In this document: positions 16,823 through 25,807 of the stretch, one piece after another | Numbering within the stretch: the first letter of the stretch is position 1 | Layout of the letters: every line of letters starts with the position of its first letter | From: an uncultured Faecalibacterium sp. | Lineage (GTDB): Bacteria > Bacillota > Clostridia > Oscillospirales > Ruminococcaceae | NCBI GenBank assembly: GCA_934561485.1 | Contig: CAKTGS010000001.1 | Coordinates: 1 to 64,000, forward strand | DNA length: 64,000 nucleotides | Direction of reading: 5' to 3' | Translations under genes and position numbers: made by a program | Notes under the pieces: generated by a model | Databases searched by the model: none | Told to the model about the DNA's origin: nothing | What the model saw: the letters and a program-made list of their open reading frames with translations, nothing else

Positions 16823-19800
16823 ATGACGAACAAGAAACTGAAACTCGCTGCAATGTCCGTAGCACTTACTGCCTGCGTTGCCGCACAGCCTCTGGCTGCC
16901 AACGCCGCCGATGACCCCGGCGAAGCCCAGAACCCCACCGCCAAGGTGACCGAGGGCGAAAATGCCAATGCCAACGGCAGCACCGAAGGCGGCGAAAATG
17001 CCAATGCCAACGGCAGCACCGAAGGCGGCGAAAAAGCCCATACCAATGGCGGCACCGAAGGCGGCACCGAAGGCGGCGAAAATCCCAACGCCAACGGCGG
17101 CGAGGAGACCACCGGCAAGGACGAAACCGGCAAGAAAACCGAAACGCCCGCCGGTGTCAACCAGCAGGGCAAGAACCCCGAAGACCTGCTGGGCGACAAG
17201 GACGTGAACTACGACCACGAGAATCCCCCCACAACGAACAAGGACGGTTCCACCACCATCGAGGGTACCGTGACCGACCCCAGCAGGAAGGACGACACCC
17301 CAACGGGCGGCACCACCGGAAGCGGCACCGAGACCGGTTCCACCGGCACCGATCAGGGTCCCACCGAGCAGGGTCCCACCGATCAGGGTCCCACCGAGAT
17401 CCAGCCGACCGAAAAGGACCCGAGCCAGATCGGCACTGTGGATAAAACCGAAAAGGACAACAAGGACACCACCACCGAAAAGAACCCCAAGGAAAACGCC
17501 AAGCCGGAAGTGGACCCCAACAAGTCCAGCAGCTCCGAGACAAAAGAGGACGGCACCATTGTCATCAGCACGCCCACCCGTGTGCCCGCCACCGAGGAAA
17601 CCACCAGCACCGGCAGCGGCGAAGCCAACGCCAAGCTGAACGAGGTGGAAAAGCCGAAGCAGGATTTCTCTGAGGACCAGGAAAAGCTGAAAGAGGAACT
17701 GCAGAAGGAACTGGGCGATACGCTGCCCGGCTGGGAGACCGGCGTAGGCGACCCCTTCGGCACGAGTGAAAAAGAGGAAGAGCGGTATCACGTTGAGAAA
17801 GTCAGCGAATCTGCGGACGGCAACTCCAAGGATCTGACCCTGAAAAAGACCACCGAGACCCCAACCGACATGACCGCCGAGGACATTGCCAAGCTGCTGG
17901 AAGCCGAGGCTACCACCCCCGATGAAAACGGCAACTACACCCTGACCCGCGACAAGGTGGAAGGCGTTGACGAAAACGGCCGGAAGTTCACCCGCATCAC
18001 CTATATCACCGTGGTGCCGGGCACCGGCAAGGTGACCACCCACACCGAGACCACGCTGGTCGTGACGGTGGAAAAGGGCACGCAGACCGTTGATAAGGAA
18101 TTCACCGAGGAGGAGAAGGACTACACCAAGTCGGACAATTGGAACAAAGAGACCATCCTTGAGGACGAGAAGGGCAACAAGTACACCGTCAACCTGCAAG
18201 AGCTGCTGAAGGATAAGACCGCGGAAGAGATCAAGTCTGCCATGGCGTCCGAGGGTTCCTTTACGATTGATGGCGGGGACGGCGTGACCTATGAGGTCAC
18301 TTTCGGCAAAGAAGATGATGGCACGCAGCTGGATCTTTCGCCGTATGAGCTGGCAGCCATGCTGAACACCGACTATTGGTATGACAAGGACACTGACACG
18401 CTCTACTATATCGGCGAGGGCAGCGAAAACAAGACCGAGGTGACCCCGGACAAGACCAAGGCCCTGCTGAAGAGCCTGTCCGTCACGGTCAAGGTGACCA
18501 ACACAAAGGGCCATATCACCGACACGGGTTCCAACATCATTGGTGACAAGACTGAGGCAGATGCCACCGCAGAAGCCAAACTGAATGCCATCAAGAACGC
18601 CCTGAAGATCGCCGCTGAAAAAGAGAACCTGACCCTTACCGATACCGATCTGGCCAATGTTTCTGCGGACGAAATTTTGTGGACCTACATTGATCCGAAA
18701 ACCGGCACAAAATACACTTTCCTCTACACCCTCTGCGATGACTTCAAGAACCATCCGGAAGATATCACTGCGTCTGTCAGCAAGGAAGAAAAGGATAAGC
18801 TTGACGGTGATGAGATCAACAAGGTCTGGAACAATACGGTAAGCGGCACTGCCTTTGTAGCCGGCGCCACCATCACCAGCACCGGCGAAAGCCAAACGTA
18901 TACAAGTGGTAGTCTGGGCGACCTTACGGGCGATTTCAGAATCGCACCTGACGGCGCAACAGAGGTCAAGCGCGAGGGCAACAGCGAGAATGGCCGCATC
19001 ATCTCGTATGTAAAGGATGGCAAGACCTATACCTTTACGTACACCCCCCTCAAGTTTGAGAATCTGGACCCGAAGCTGCAGGACGAGCTGCGCGAAAAGG
19101 CCAAAAAGGACGGCCTTACTCTGAAAGAAGTGACCGCCGATCTCACGAAGGTCGATTGGACGATCTTTACCGGTGCGAAAGAGGAAAAGCACGAAGAAAC
19201 GATCACGAACGCTGATCCGATTTCGGTCTTGCCGGAGTCTTCCTGGAGCCAGAGTGACGTGAAATCCAACGGCAAGTATGACTTCACCTACAAGGGCGGC
19301 TCTGCCGAGGACATGGACCTGACTTCTACTGTTACGGATGAGGACGGTGTGAAAACCGAAACCTTTACCAAAACGGACGAGAACGGCACCGTCACCACCA
19401 TCACCGTGACCACCCGCCGTATGGGCGAATCTGAGCTGCGCGAAAAATTTGATGGCAAATTCGGCGAAGGCAGCTATGATCTGAACACCACCGATCACAC
19501 CGTCACCTACACCGAGGGCGACAAGACCTATACCGCCAGGTACGATGACAGCGTGCAGACCATGAACGTTGAAACCAAGGCTCCGCAAGAAGCAGCCGGC
19601 ACCGGCAACAGCGAGCAGGCTGCCATTGATAACTTCATGGTAAACCTCGAAAAGGCTCGCAAAGAGGCTGCACTGGCCGGTGAGGAGCTGATCCTTGAAC
19701 TCCCCGATGGCCAAAAGCTGACCATCACGGAAGAAACTAAGTGGGAAGAAATCAAAACCCACGTGAAGCATGTGGTCAACTTCAAGGCCATGAGCGATGC

Positions 19801-21544
19801 AGACCTGGTCAACTACCTGACCAAGCTCAGAGACGATGCCGTCAGCTCCAAAACCTCGTACACCGGCGACTATGGCAGCCATACCCTCTACTACTTTGAT
19901 GAGGACGGCAAGTCCTACCATGTCTCGGATACGCAGAAGGACGAGCAGGGCAATATCAAAAAGGTCCTTGTCGATGGCCAGTGGAAGGATGTCACGTATG
20001 AATGGGTAGGCTGGGGTCATTGGGGGTATTATGAACCCACCAATATCAAGAAAGGCCCCAACTATATCGGCCATCTGGACCTTGCCACCGACTCCAAACT
20101 GCAGGATGAGGATGGCGGCCGGCTCTACGATGACTGCGTCCTGACCGAGAAAACGCTGGAGTGGAACAAGAACGCCAACGACCTTGTGAATAAACCCAAC
20201 AGCAATCACAAAGTCGGCCTGCTGGACCGCATCACCTACGACAACGAAAACGATAACGACCCGGAAACCGGCCACTACGAATACCCCCGTGCCAGCTGGG
20301 ATGGCGCTTCGGAACGGTTGAACCACGCCCCCGATGAAAGTGCTTACTACAAGGTGACCGGCAAGGTCTCCTACGGCAAGTGCGGTGATGCATTTGAAGC
20401 AACCGCTACCGGACGGGATTGGCGGGGTAATACGTACTACACCGAAGAGGATTACGCCCGGGCCAAAGCGGCTGCAGACGCTGCGCTGGATGCCTACAAA
20501 AAAGCCCATGCCGATGACGGTTTGGACCTGAGCAAGGCAAAGGTCGTTGAGATCTACAAGAATCAGAGCAAGAATGGCGAGCGCTACTATCAGATCTACC
20601 TGTACGAATCCAACCTGACCGCCTACGGCTACCTGTCGGACAGCAGCAACACCTGCGGCAACGCCCACTATAACGCACAGGATCGTTCGGAGTATGTCGG
20701 CGGCTTCGACCTGACCCTTGGCAACCTGACCCAGGTGAGCAAGGAAGAAATTGTTGCCGTTGGCAAGAAAACCTTCAACTGCTCCGCCACCCTTACCCGC
20801 ATCAAAAAGACGCTGGATCAGGCCAACAAGGATCTGACCTACACCAATCAGAAGGTAAAGTATACCACCACTACCGGAGCCACCTCTGAAGATCACACGG
20901 GTATGACCGGCAGCTACCAGGCCACCTACACGCAGGTGAAGAACTATGGCGGCGATAACGCTGCCATTGCAACGGGTACCGACAACTACTACTCTTACGA
21001 CTACACCAACTACGATACGACCACCGGCGAAACGACCACCACCGTTACCCGCAAGGACGGCTTTGTGCACTTCATTTACCGGACCATCAAGGACGCCTTT
21101 GTTTCCAAGGCCTCCAAGACTGAGACCGAGAAAAAGAGTGCCAACGTCAAGTACACCTACACCACGGTGGAGACCCGTGACAGCTACCTGCCCGGTGACG
21201 ATCAGATCACCATCATCACCCCGGAGGACCCCGAAGAACCGAAAACCCCCGATGACGATGGCCCTGTGACCCCGGAACAGCCCGAGCTGCCCCCGGTGCA
21301 GGATGCCACCCCGGACGAAGTGGTGGAGCCGGAAACCCCGGTGCTGCCGCCCGTGCAGGACGCCACCCCGGACGCCGTGATCCTGCCTGCAGCGCCTGAG
21401 CTGCCCCCGGTGCAGGATGCTACCGTGTCGGCTCTGCCGCAGACCGGTGTGAACTGGCTGACCGCCTTTGGCATGGCCTGCAGCGGCTTTGCCCTGATGG
21501 TTGTCGGTGCCTTCACCAGCCTCAAGTACAAGGAAAAGCACTGA
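16823..21544 (+). CDS. Large LPXTG-anchored surface protein, putative adhesin
   Basis: The 1573-residue protein has a signal peptide (MTNKKLKLAAMSVALTACVA, cut near ANAADD). A low-complexity Asn/Gly/Glu/Thr-rich stalk (about 30-270) follows, including NANGSTEGGE repeats and GPTEQGPTDQ. A long Thr/Lys/Asp-rich body (about 280-1460) contains recurring strands such as 'DENG...TTITVTTR'. Three LPPVQDAT repeats form a wall-spanning segment before the sortase signal LPQTG, a hydrophobic helix and the basic end KYKEKH. It should be covalently linked to peptidoglycan by a class A-type sortase. No known ligand-binding domain is evident, so the target is unknown. GAAAGGAG precedes the ATG. It is transcribed alone. 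Confidence 0.92.
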   Translation: MTNKKLKLAAMSVALTACVAAQPLAANAADDPGEAQNPTAKVTEGENANANGSTEGGENANANGSTEGGEKAHTNGGTEGGTEGGENPNANGGEETTGKDETGKKTETPAGVNQQGKNPEDLLGDKDVNYDHENPPTTNKDGSTTIEGTVTDPSRKDDTPTGGTTGSGTETGSTGTDQGPTEQGPTDQGPTEIQPTEKDPSQIGTVDKTEKDNKDTTTEKNPKENAKPEVDPNKSSSSETKEDGTIVISTPTRVPATEETTSTGSGEANAKLNEVEKPKQDFSEDQEKLKEELQKELGDTLPGWETGVGDPFGTSEKEEERYHVEKVSESADGNSKDLTLKKTTETPTDMTAEDIAKLLEAEATTPDENGNYTLTRDKVEGVDENGRKFTRITYITVVPGTGKVTTHTETTLVVTVEKGTQTVDKEFTEEEKDYTKSDNWNKETILEDEKGNKYTVNLQELLKDKTAEEIKSAMASEGSFTIDGGDGVTYEVTFGKEDDGTQLDLSPYELAAMLNTDYWYDKDTDTLYYIGEGSENKTEVTPDKTKALLKSLSVTVKVTNTKGHITDTGSNIIGDKTEADATAEAKLNAIKNALKIAAEKENLTLTDTDLANVSADEILWTYIDPKTGTKYTFLYTLCDDFKNHPEDITASVSKEEKDKLDGDEINKVWNNTVSGTAFVAGATITSTGESQTYTSGSLGDLTGDFRIAPDGATEVKREGNSENGRIISYVKDGKTYTFTYTPLKFENLDPKLQDELREKAKKDGLTLKEVTADLTKVDWTIFTGAKEEKHEETITNADPISVLPESSWSQSDVKSNGKYDFTYKGGSAEDMDLTSTVTDEDGVKTETFTKTDENGTVTTITVTTRRMGESELREKFDGKFGEGSYDLNTTDHTVTYTEGDKTYTARYDDSVQTMNVETKAPQEAAGTGNSEQAAIDNFMVNLEKARKEAALAGEELILELPDGQKLTITEETKWEEIKTHVKHVVNFKAMSDADLVNYLTKLRDDAVSSKTSYTGDYGSHTLYYFDEDGKSYHVSDTQKDEQGNIKKVLVDGQWKDVTYEWVGWGHWGYYEPTNIKKGPNYIGHLDLATDSKLQDEDGGRLYDDCVLTEKTLEWNKNANDLVNKPNSNHKVGLLDRITYDNENDNDPETGHYEYPRASWDGASERLNHAPDESAYYKVTGKVSYGKCGDAFEATATGRDWRGNTYYTEEDYARAKAAADAALDAYKKAHADDGLDLSKAKVVEIYKNQSKNGERYYQIYLYESNLTAYGYLSDSSNTCGNAHYNAQDRSEYVGGFDLTLGNLTQVSKEEIVAVGKKTFNCSATLTRIKKTLDQANKDLTYTNQKVKYTTTTGATSEDHTGMTGSYQATYTQVKNYGGDNAAIATGTDNYYSYDYTNYDTTTGETTTTVTRKDGFVHFIYRTIKDAFVSKASKTETEKKSANVKYTYTTVETRDSYLPGDDQITIITPEDPEEPKTPDDDGPVTPEQPELPPVQDATPDEVVEPETPVLPPVQDATPDAVILPAAPELPPVQDATVSALPQTGVNWLTAFGMACSGFALMVVGAFTSLKYKEKH
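16958..17029 (+). repeat. Two perfect 36-bp tandem repeats in the adhesin stalk
   Basis: 16958-16993 and 16994-17029 are identical in sequence and reading frame, encoding ENANANGSTEGG twice. Degenerate units follow. Such repeats can change in number by slippage or recombination without shifting the frame. Confidence 0.95.
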
Positions 21545-21636
21545 GCCGCAGCTCCGCTTCTCCTGCGCGGCATCCGCCGCTGAAACAACCTTTCTAAGCT
21601 ATCCACGGGCATACGGAACGCCCAAGATCGCATAGC

Positions 21637-21671
21637 AAAAGCCGCCCCGGCAACAAGCCGGGGCGGCTTTT
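21637..21671 (+). terminator. Terminator of the LPXTG gene
   Basis: AAAAGCCGCCCCGG (21637-21650) pairs with CCGGGGCGGCTTTT (21658-21671). The sequence is symmetric enough to work in both directions. Between 21672 and 21816 I see no gene. Confidence 0.88.
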
Positions 21672-21816
21672 GTGTTTGCATGTTTCACGGCTGCGCCGTG
21701 CACGCGATGCTTGAGCAATGATCCAAAAGCGCGTCCGGCTCGCCCCTTGCGGAGCAACCGCCGGACATGCGCAGTCGTGCACCTCGGTTCAGCAGAAACA
21801 GCTGCACATAACAAAA

Positions 21817-21840
21817 ACGGCTCTGCCGAAGCAGAGCCGT
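21817..21840 (-). terminator. Terminator of the rplM-rpsI operon
   Basis: Ten-bp arms (21817-21826, 21831-21840) with a UUCG-type tetraloop on the minus strand are followed by five T. Confidence 0.93.
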
Positions 21841-21862
21841 AGAGATGCATACTGAAATATAA

Positions 21863-22261
21863 TCAGCGCTTGCTGAACTGAGGTGCACGACGAGCAGCCT
21901 TCAGACCGTACTTCTTACGTTCCTTCATACGAGGATCGCGGGTCAGGAAGCCAGCCTTCTTCAGGACTGCACGGTTCTCATCGCTCTGCTGCAGCAGGGC
22001 GCGGCTCAGGCCGTGACGGATAGCGCCAGCCTGGCCGGAAACGCCGCCGCCGGAAACGCGGACGACAACATCGTACTTGCCCTCCAGGCCCAGCAGGACC
22101 AGCGGAGAACGGACGATCAGCTTCAGGGTCTCCAGACCGAAGTAGTTGTCAATGTCACGATCGTTGATGGTGATCTTGCCGGTGCCGGTGTAAACGCGAA
22201 CGCGGGCAACGGAATCCTTACGACGACCAGTGCCGTAGAAATAAGGTTTGGTTTCGTACAT
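21863..22261 (-). CDS. rpsI: 30S ribosomal protein S9
   Basis: The 132-residue protein has the S9 signature features [13 protein letters not shown] near the start and [14 protein letters not shown] in the centre. It ends with the conserved basic tail PQFSKR, which reaches toward tRNA in the ribosomal P site. An AGAAGGAGG site lies upstream. It follows rplM by 17 bp, the standard L13-S9 pair. Confidence 0.98.
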   Translation of the reverse strand: MYETKPYFYGTGRRKDSVARVRVYTGTGKITINDRDIDNYFGLETLKLIVRSPLVLLGLEGKYDVVVRVSGGGVSGQAGAIRHGLSRALLQQSDENRAVLKKAGFLTRDPRMKERKKYGLKAARRAPQFSKR

Positions 22262-22278
22262 GTTCGATTGCCTCCTTC

Positions 22279-22707
22279 TTAGAACTCGATCTTCTCGGGC
22301 TTCTGAGCTGCGTGAGCGTGCTCGGCACCCTGGTAGCAGTGCAGACGGGTCAGAGCCTTAGCACCGATGGTGTTGGAAGGGATCATGCCCTTGACAGCGT
22401 AGGTCATAGCCAGGTCGCTGTTCTCAGCCATCAGCTTGCTGTACTGGACCTTCTTCAGGCCGCCAATGTACTTGCTGTGGGTGATGTGGAACTTCTGCTC
22501 AGCCTTCTTGCCGGTCAGAACTGCCTTGTCGCAGTTGATGACGACCACGAAGTCACCGCAGTCCACGTTGGGGGTGTAATCGACCTTCTGCTTGCCGCGC
22601 AGCAGGACAGCAGCCTCGGCAGCGACGTGGCCCAGGCTCTTGCCGGCAGCGTCGAGCAGATACCACTTGCGCTCGACTTCAGCGGGCTTTACGAGAGTAG
22701 TGCTCAT
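22279..22707 (-). CDS. rplM: 50S ribosomal protein L13
   Basis: The 142-residue protein shows the L13 features [35 protein letters not shown] and HSKYIGGLK. It is an early-assembly protein of the large subunit. It opens the rplM-rpsI operon behind a strong promoter and an AGGAGG site. The short leader (22708-22762) contains a GC-rich hairpin, GCGCCCC-AAAA-GGGTGC, that could be an autoregulatory L13 leader. Confidence 0.98.
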   Translation of the reverse strand: MSTTLVKPAEVERKWYLLDAAGKSLGHVAAEAAVLLRGKQKVDYTPNVDCGDFVVVINCDKAVLTGKKAEQKFHITHSKYIGGLKKVQYSKLMAENSDLAMTYAVKGMIPSNTIGAKALTRLHCYQGAEHAHAAQKPEKIEF

Positions 22708-22768
22708 ATCTATTTCCTCCTGATAAGCTTTTTGTACGTTTCAAGCACCCTTTTGGGGCGCGTGTGTC

Positions 22769-22797
22769 AGTATACATCATAAAAAGGCACCTGTCAA
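22769..22797 (-). promoter_or_regulatory. Promoter of rplM-rpsI
   Basis: On the minus strand TTGACA (22792-22797) and TATACT (22769-22774) are 17 bp apart, near-consensus as expected for ribosomal protein genes. Confidence 0.88.
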
Positions 22798-22956
22798 CAC
22801 CATTTTTTGATTTTTTCGGTGCAGATTTTTAAATCTCTCAAAATCGCTTGAATGCTCTTGAAAACTCGCGTTTTCTGATTTTTGATTTTCAAAAAACTTT
22901 TTTGCCTTCCGGTGTATATTTTCCGCACCTGCCCGCTACAATTTTGCCCACAGTTG

Positions 22957-22965
22957 TGCTATACT
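22957..22965 (+). promoter_or_regulatory. Extended -10 promoter for the 23-27.6 kb operon
   Basis: TGCTATACT is an extended -10 element with no good -35. The same core (TGnTATACTATAA) precedes the cyclophilin gene at 41448. The first ATG follows about 50 bp downstream. Confidence 0.6.
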
Positions 22966-23018
22966 ATAAAGGATACGGGCCGCAGCTGCTGTGCCCTTTG
23001 CAAACAAGGAGATTTTTC

Positions 23019-23588
23019 ATGCCAAATGATATCAACCGCCAGACCTCTGCTCAGCGCCGCAGCGGCCGGCTGCTCACCGCGATGGGCATTTTTATTGTAC
23101 TGGGCATCCTTGCCTACATCGTGCTGACCCTGCTGGTCAACCGCCGCACCCCCGCCAACCCCGACACCCATTACACCGGTGCCAATGGGGTCTCGGTCTA
23201 CTACGAAAGCAGCCTGTGGCCGGTGTGCCAGATGACTGAGGACAACACCCTGGGCACCGTGCTGGAGCTTGCCACGGCCGACTCTGCCGATGCCGAGGAT
23301 TACCAGATCGTGATGTTCCAGCGCGGCACCGCCGACACCTGCGAGGACTTTATTGAGCAGTCCGAAAAGGACCTGCGCCAGGCTTACGGCGTCATCAAGC
23401 CCCGCAAGGCCAACATCACGGTGGACGGGGCCACCGTCACCGCCGTGCGCTGTGACATTCAGGCCTACTATGCCGTGCTGGCCACCATCGCCTACGACAA
23501 CGGCGAGGCGGTCTACGTTTCGGGCCTGACCAAGCTGGCCTCCATCAACGACATTGTGAACCTGGTGGAAAGCGTGAGCCTGTCATGA
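23019..23588 (+). CDS. Single-pass membrane protein, function unknown
   Basis: The 189-residue protein has a short basic N-terminus, one membrane helix (about 22-42) and an extracytoplasmic alpha/beta domain of about 145 residues with two cysteines. The ATG at 23019 follows AAGGAG; longer upstream reading lacks a ribosome site. Its stop overlaps the ttcA-like start by 4 bp, so the two are translationally coupled. I do not recognise the family. Confidence 0.7.
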   Translation: MPNDINRQTSAQRRSGRLLTAMGIFIVLGILAYIVLTLLVNRRTPANPDTHYTGANGVSVYYESSLWPVCQMTEDNTLGTVLELATADSADAEDYQIVMFQRGTADTCEDFIEQSEKDLRQAYGVIKPRKANITVDGATVTAVRCDIQAYYAVLATIAYDNGEAVYVSGLTKLASINDIVNLVESVSLS

Positions 23589-24364
23589 CCGACCCGAAAG
23601 CGATGCAGCGGCTGTGCGGGCTGATGCGCAAAGCCGTGCAGGACTACGAGATGATCTCTCCCGGCGACCGGGTGATGGTGGGCGTGTCCGGCGGCAAGGA
23701 CAGTGTGGCCCTGACCGTGGGGCTGGCCATGCTCAAGCAGTACATCGGCTTTGACTATGACGTGGTAGCGGTCACGCTGGACCCCCAGTTTGACCACCAG
23801 CCCATGGATTACACCGCCCTGCAGGCACTGTTTGCCCGGTACGGTGTGCCTTACGAGATCCGCCGCACCGAGATCGGCCCCATCGTGTTCGAGTACCGGC
23901 AGGAAAAGAACCCCTGTGCCCTATGTGCCAAGCTGCGCCGGGGTGCGCTGCACACCGCCGCCCAGGAGCTGGGCTGCAACAAAGTGGCGCTGGGCCACCA
24001 CCTGGACGATGCCGTGGAGACCTTTTACATGAACCTCTGGCGGGAAGGCCGCATCGGCTGCTTTTCGCCGGTCACCTACCTGTCCCGCCGGGACCTGACC
24101 CTGATCCGCCCCATGCTGCTGGCCACCGAATACGAGGTGCAGTGCGCCGTGCGGGAGGCGGGCTTGCCCATCGTGAAAAGCCGCTGCCCGGCCGATGGCG
24201 TGACCGTGCGGGAGCAGACCAAGGAATTTGTGCGGGAACGCTGCCGCACCGACCACGCCTTCCGGCAAAAGACCCTGCACGCTTTGCAGGAAAGCGGCAT
24301 TGACGGCTGGCGTCCCGTCCACACGGGCCGGGGCAGTTTCATCACATTAAAAGATGGATCTTAA
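23585..24364 (+). CDS. TtcA-like tRNA sulfurtransferase (PP-loop ATPase)
   Basis: The 259-residue protein has the PP-loop SGGKDS (about residue 35), which binds ATP and adenylates a tRNA base. It also has a CxxC pair in NPCALCAKLRRG and a further Cys in KSRCPAD. That three-Cys pattern is used by TtcA enzymes to hold an iron-sulfur cluster while thiolating cytidine 32. HHLDDAVETF matches the family's conserved middle motif. The exact nucleotide modified cannot be fixed from sequence, as related TilS/Ncs6 enzymes share the PP-loop. Confidence 0.85.
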   Translation: MTDPKAMQRLCGLMRKAVQDYEMISPGDRVMVGVSGGKDSVALTVGLAMLKQYIGFDYDVVAVTLDPQFDHQPMDYTALQALFARYGVPYEIRRTEIGPIVFEYRQEKNPCALCAKLRRGALHTAAQELGCNKVALGHHLDDAVETFYMNLWREGRIGCFSPVTYLSRRDLTLIRPMLLATEYEVQCAVREAGLPIVKSRCPADGVTVREQTKEFVRERCRTDHAFRQKTLHALQESGIDGWRPVHTGRGSFITLKDGS

Positions 24365-24548
24365 TTTTGTTCGATATATCGGAAACACTATTTCACTTGA
24401 ATTAACGCACAATAATTTGTATCAGCTGCTTTCAATTGAACGAGGTTCGTATAGAATTATTGATGATACGGGTGAAGATTATTTGTATCCAGCTGGAAAT
24501 TTTGAATTTATTTCTGACTTTACCTCAGTAGAAAGGAAGTTTCTTCCT
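24354..24548 (+). other. AT-rich in-frame module upstream of alr (small protein or fused extension)
   Basis: Sixty-five codons (MDLNFVRYIGNTISLELTH, later IIDDTGEDYLYPAGNFEF) read straight into alr without a stop. The DNA is strikingly AT-rich compared with both neighbours. The pattern of a short beta-rich protein ending in a 'DDxGEDYLY' motif recalls small stand-alone proteins common in gut Firmicutes. Either a small gene has lost its stop and fused, or alr has two start sites. The ATG overlaps the ttcA-like stop and has only a weak ribosome site. Confidence 0.5.
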
Positions 24549-25751
24549 ATGCAGACTCAACCTTTTGAAAAACACGTCTGGGCCGAGATCGATCTCGATG
24601 CCCTCCGCCATAATTTCCGCGCGGTCAAAGCCCACGCCGGTGCCCTGCCGCTGTGCGCAGTGGTCAAGGCCGACAGCTACGGCCACGGTGCCGTGCAGTG
24701 CGCCCGCGTTTTTGCGGAAGAGGGTGCCGCCTGGCTGGCCGTGAGCTGCCTGACCGAGGCACTGCAGCTGCGCAAAAGCGGGCTGACCCTGCCCATCCTG
24801 ATCCTGGGCCATGTGCAGCCCTACTACGCCGCTGCCCTGATCCAGAACAACATCACTGTGGCCTGCTACTCCCCGGACCAGGCTGCCGCCCTGAGCAATG
24901 CTGCTGTGGCCGCCGGCGGCCGGGTGCAGATCCACCTGGCTGTGGACACCGGCATGGGCCGCATCGGCTTTGCCCTGCGCACCGACTTTGATGCCGCCAT
25001 TGCAGACGCCGTGGCGGCCTGCCGGCTGCCCGGCCTGGAAATGACCGGCCTGTTCCAGCATTTCTCGGTGGCAGACGACACCGCCGAAGAAAACATTGCC
25101 TACACTGCCCAGCAGCACGCGCTGTTTGTAAAAGCCTTTCACGCCCTGAAGGCCGCCGGGCACGAACCGGCCATTGTCCACTGCGACAACTCTGCCGGAG
25201 TGATGCTGCACCCGGACTGGCCCGAGGGCCTGCCCCGGGAGCACTGCATGGCGCGGCCCGGCATCATCCTGTATGGTTACGACCCCAGCGATGAAGTGCG
25301 CTTCGGGCAGTTCAAGCCCGTAATGACCCTCAAGACCGTGGTGAGCATGGTCAAGGAGATGCAGCCCGGCCAGTGCGCCAGCTATGGCCGCCGCTTTACC
25401 GCCGAAAAGCCCACCCGGGTAGCCACCCTGTGCACCGGTTACGCGGACGGCTACCCCCGCCAGCTGAGCTGCGGCAAGGGCGTTGTGGAGATCCACGGCG
25501 CGGCCTGCCCGGTGCTGGGCCGGGTGTGCATGGACCAGCTGATGGTGGATGTGACCGCTGTGCCGGATGTGCACGAGGACGAAGAAGCCATCCTGTGGGG
25601 CGGCACCGTGAGCGACACCGCCGAGACCATTGCCCGCAAGACGGGTACCATTCCCTACGAGATCCTGTGCGGCGTGTCCCGCCGCGTGCCCCGCGTTTAC
25701 CGCAGCCACGGCCAGATCGTGGCCGTGGAGAACTGGATCCTCGAAGCTTGA
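24549..25751 (+). CDS. alr: Alanine racemase
   Basis: Alr interconverts L- and D-alanine with PLP and supplies D-Ala for peptidoglycan. The 400-residue form begins at 24549, where GAAAGGAAG lies nine bases upstream. It has the PLP lysine in [11 protein letters not shown] (about residue 40), the catalytic tyrosine region [10 protein letters not shown], and [12 protein letters not shown]. An in-frame extension of 65 codons precedes this start. It lies in an operon with lepA and a tRNA thiolase. Confidence 0.94.
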   Translation: MQTQPFEKHVWAEIDLDALRHNFRAVKAHAGALPLCAVVKADSYGHGAVQCARVFAEEGAAWLAVSCLTEALQLRKSGLTLPILILGHVQPYYAAALIQNNITVACYSPDQAAALSNAAVAAGGRVQIHLAVDTGMGRIGFALRTDFDAAIADAVAACRLPGLEMTGLFQHFSVADDTAEENIAYTAQQHALFVKAFHALKAAGHEPAIVHCDNSAGVMLHPDWPEGLPREHCMARPGIILYGYDPSDEVRFGQFKPVMTLKTVVSMVKEMQPGQCASYGRRFTAEKPTRVATLCTGYADGYPRQLSCGKGVVEIHGAACPVLGRVCMDQLMVDVTAVPDVHEDEEAILWGGTVSDTAETIARKTGTIPYEILCGVSRRVPRVYRSHGQIVAVENWILEA

Positions 25752-25807
25752 TTTTCCGCAGCCTTCCCCAGGGGGGAAGGCTTATCCAAACTGCCCGGAG
25801 GAACTAC

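Noticed and set aside
16775-21541. A 1588-codon open frame antisense to the LPXTG gene
   Set aside because: It is a by-product of the sense gene's codon use, giving a Gly/Val/Phe-rich translation with no ribosome site or domain. The sense frame has a signal peptide and a sortase motif.
25373-25807. A long N-terminal extension of LepA reading back into alr
   Set aside because: The frame is open only because of GC-rich codon use; the ATG at 25808 has an ideal ribosome site and gives the standard LepA N-terminus.
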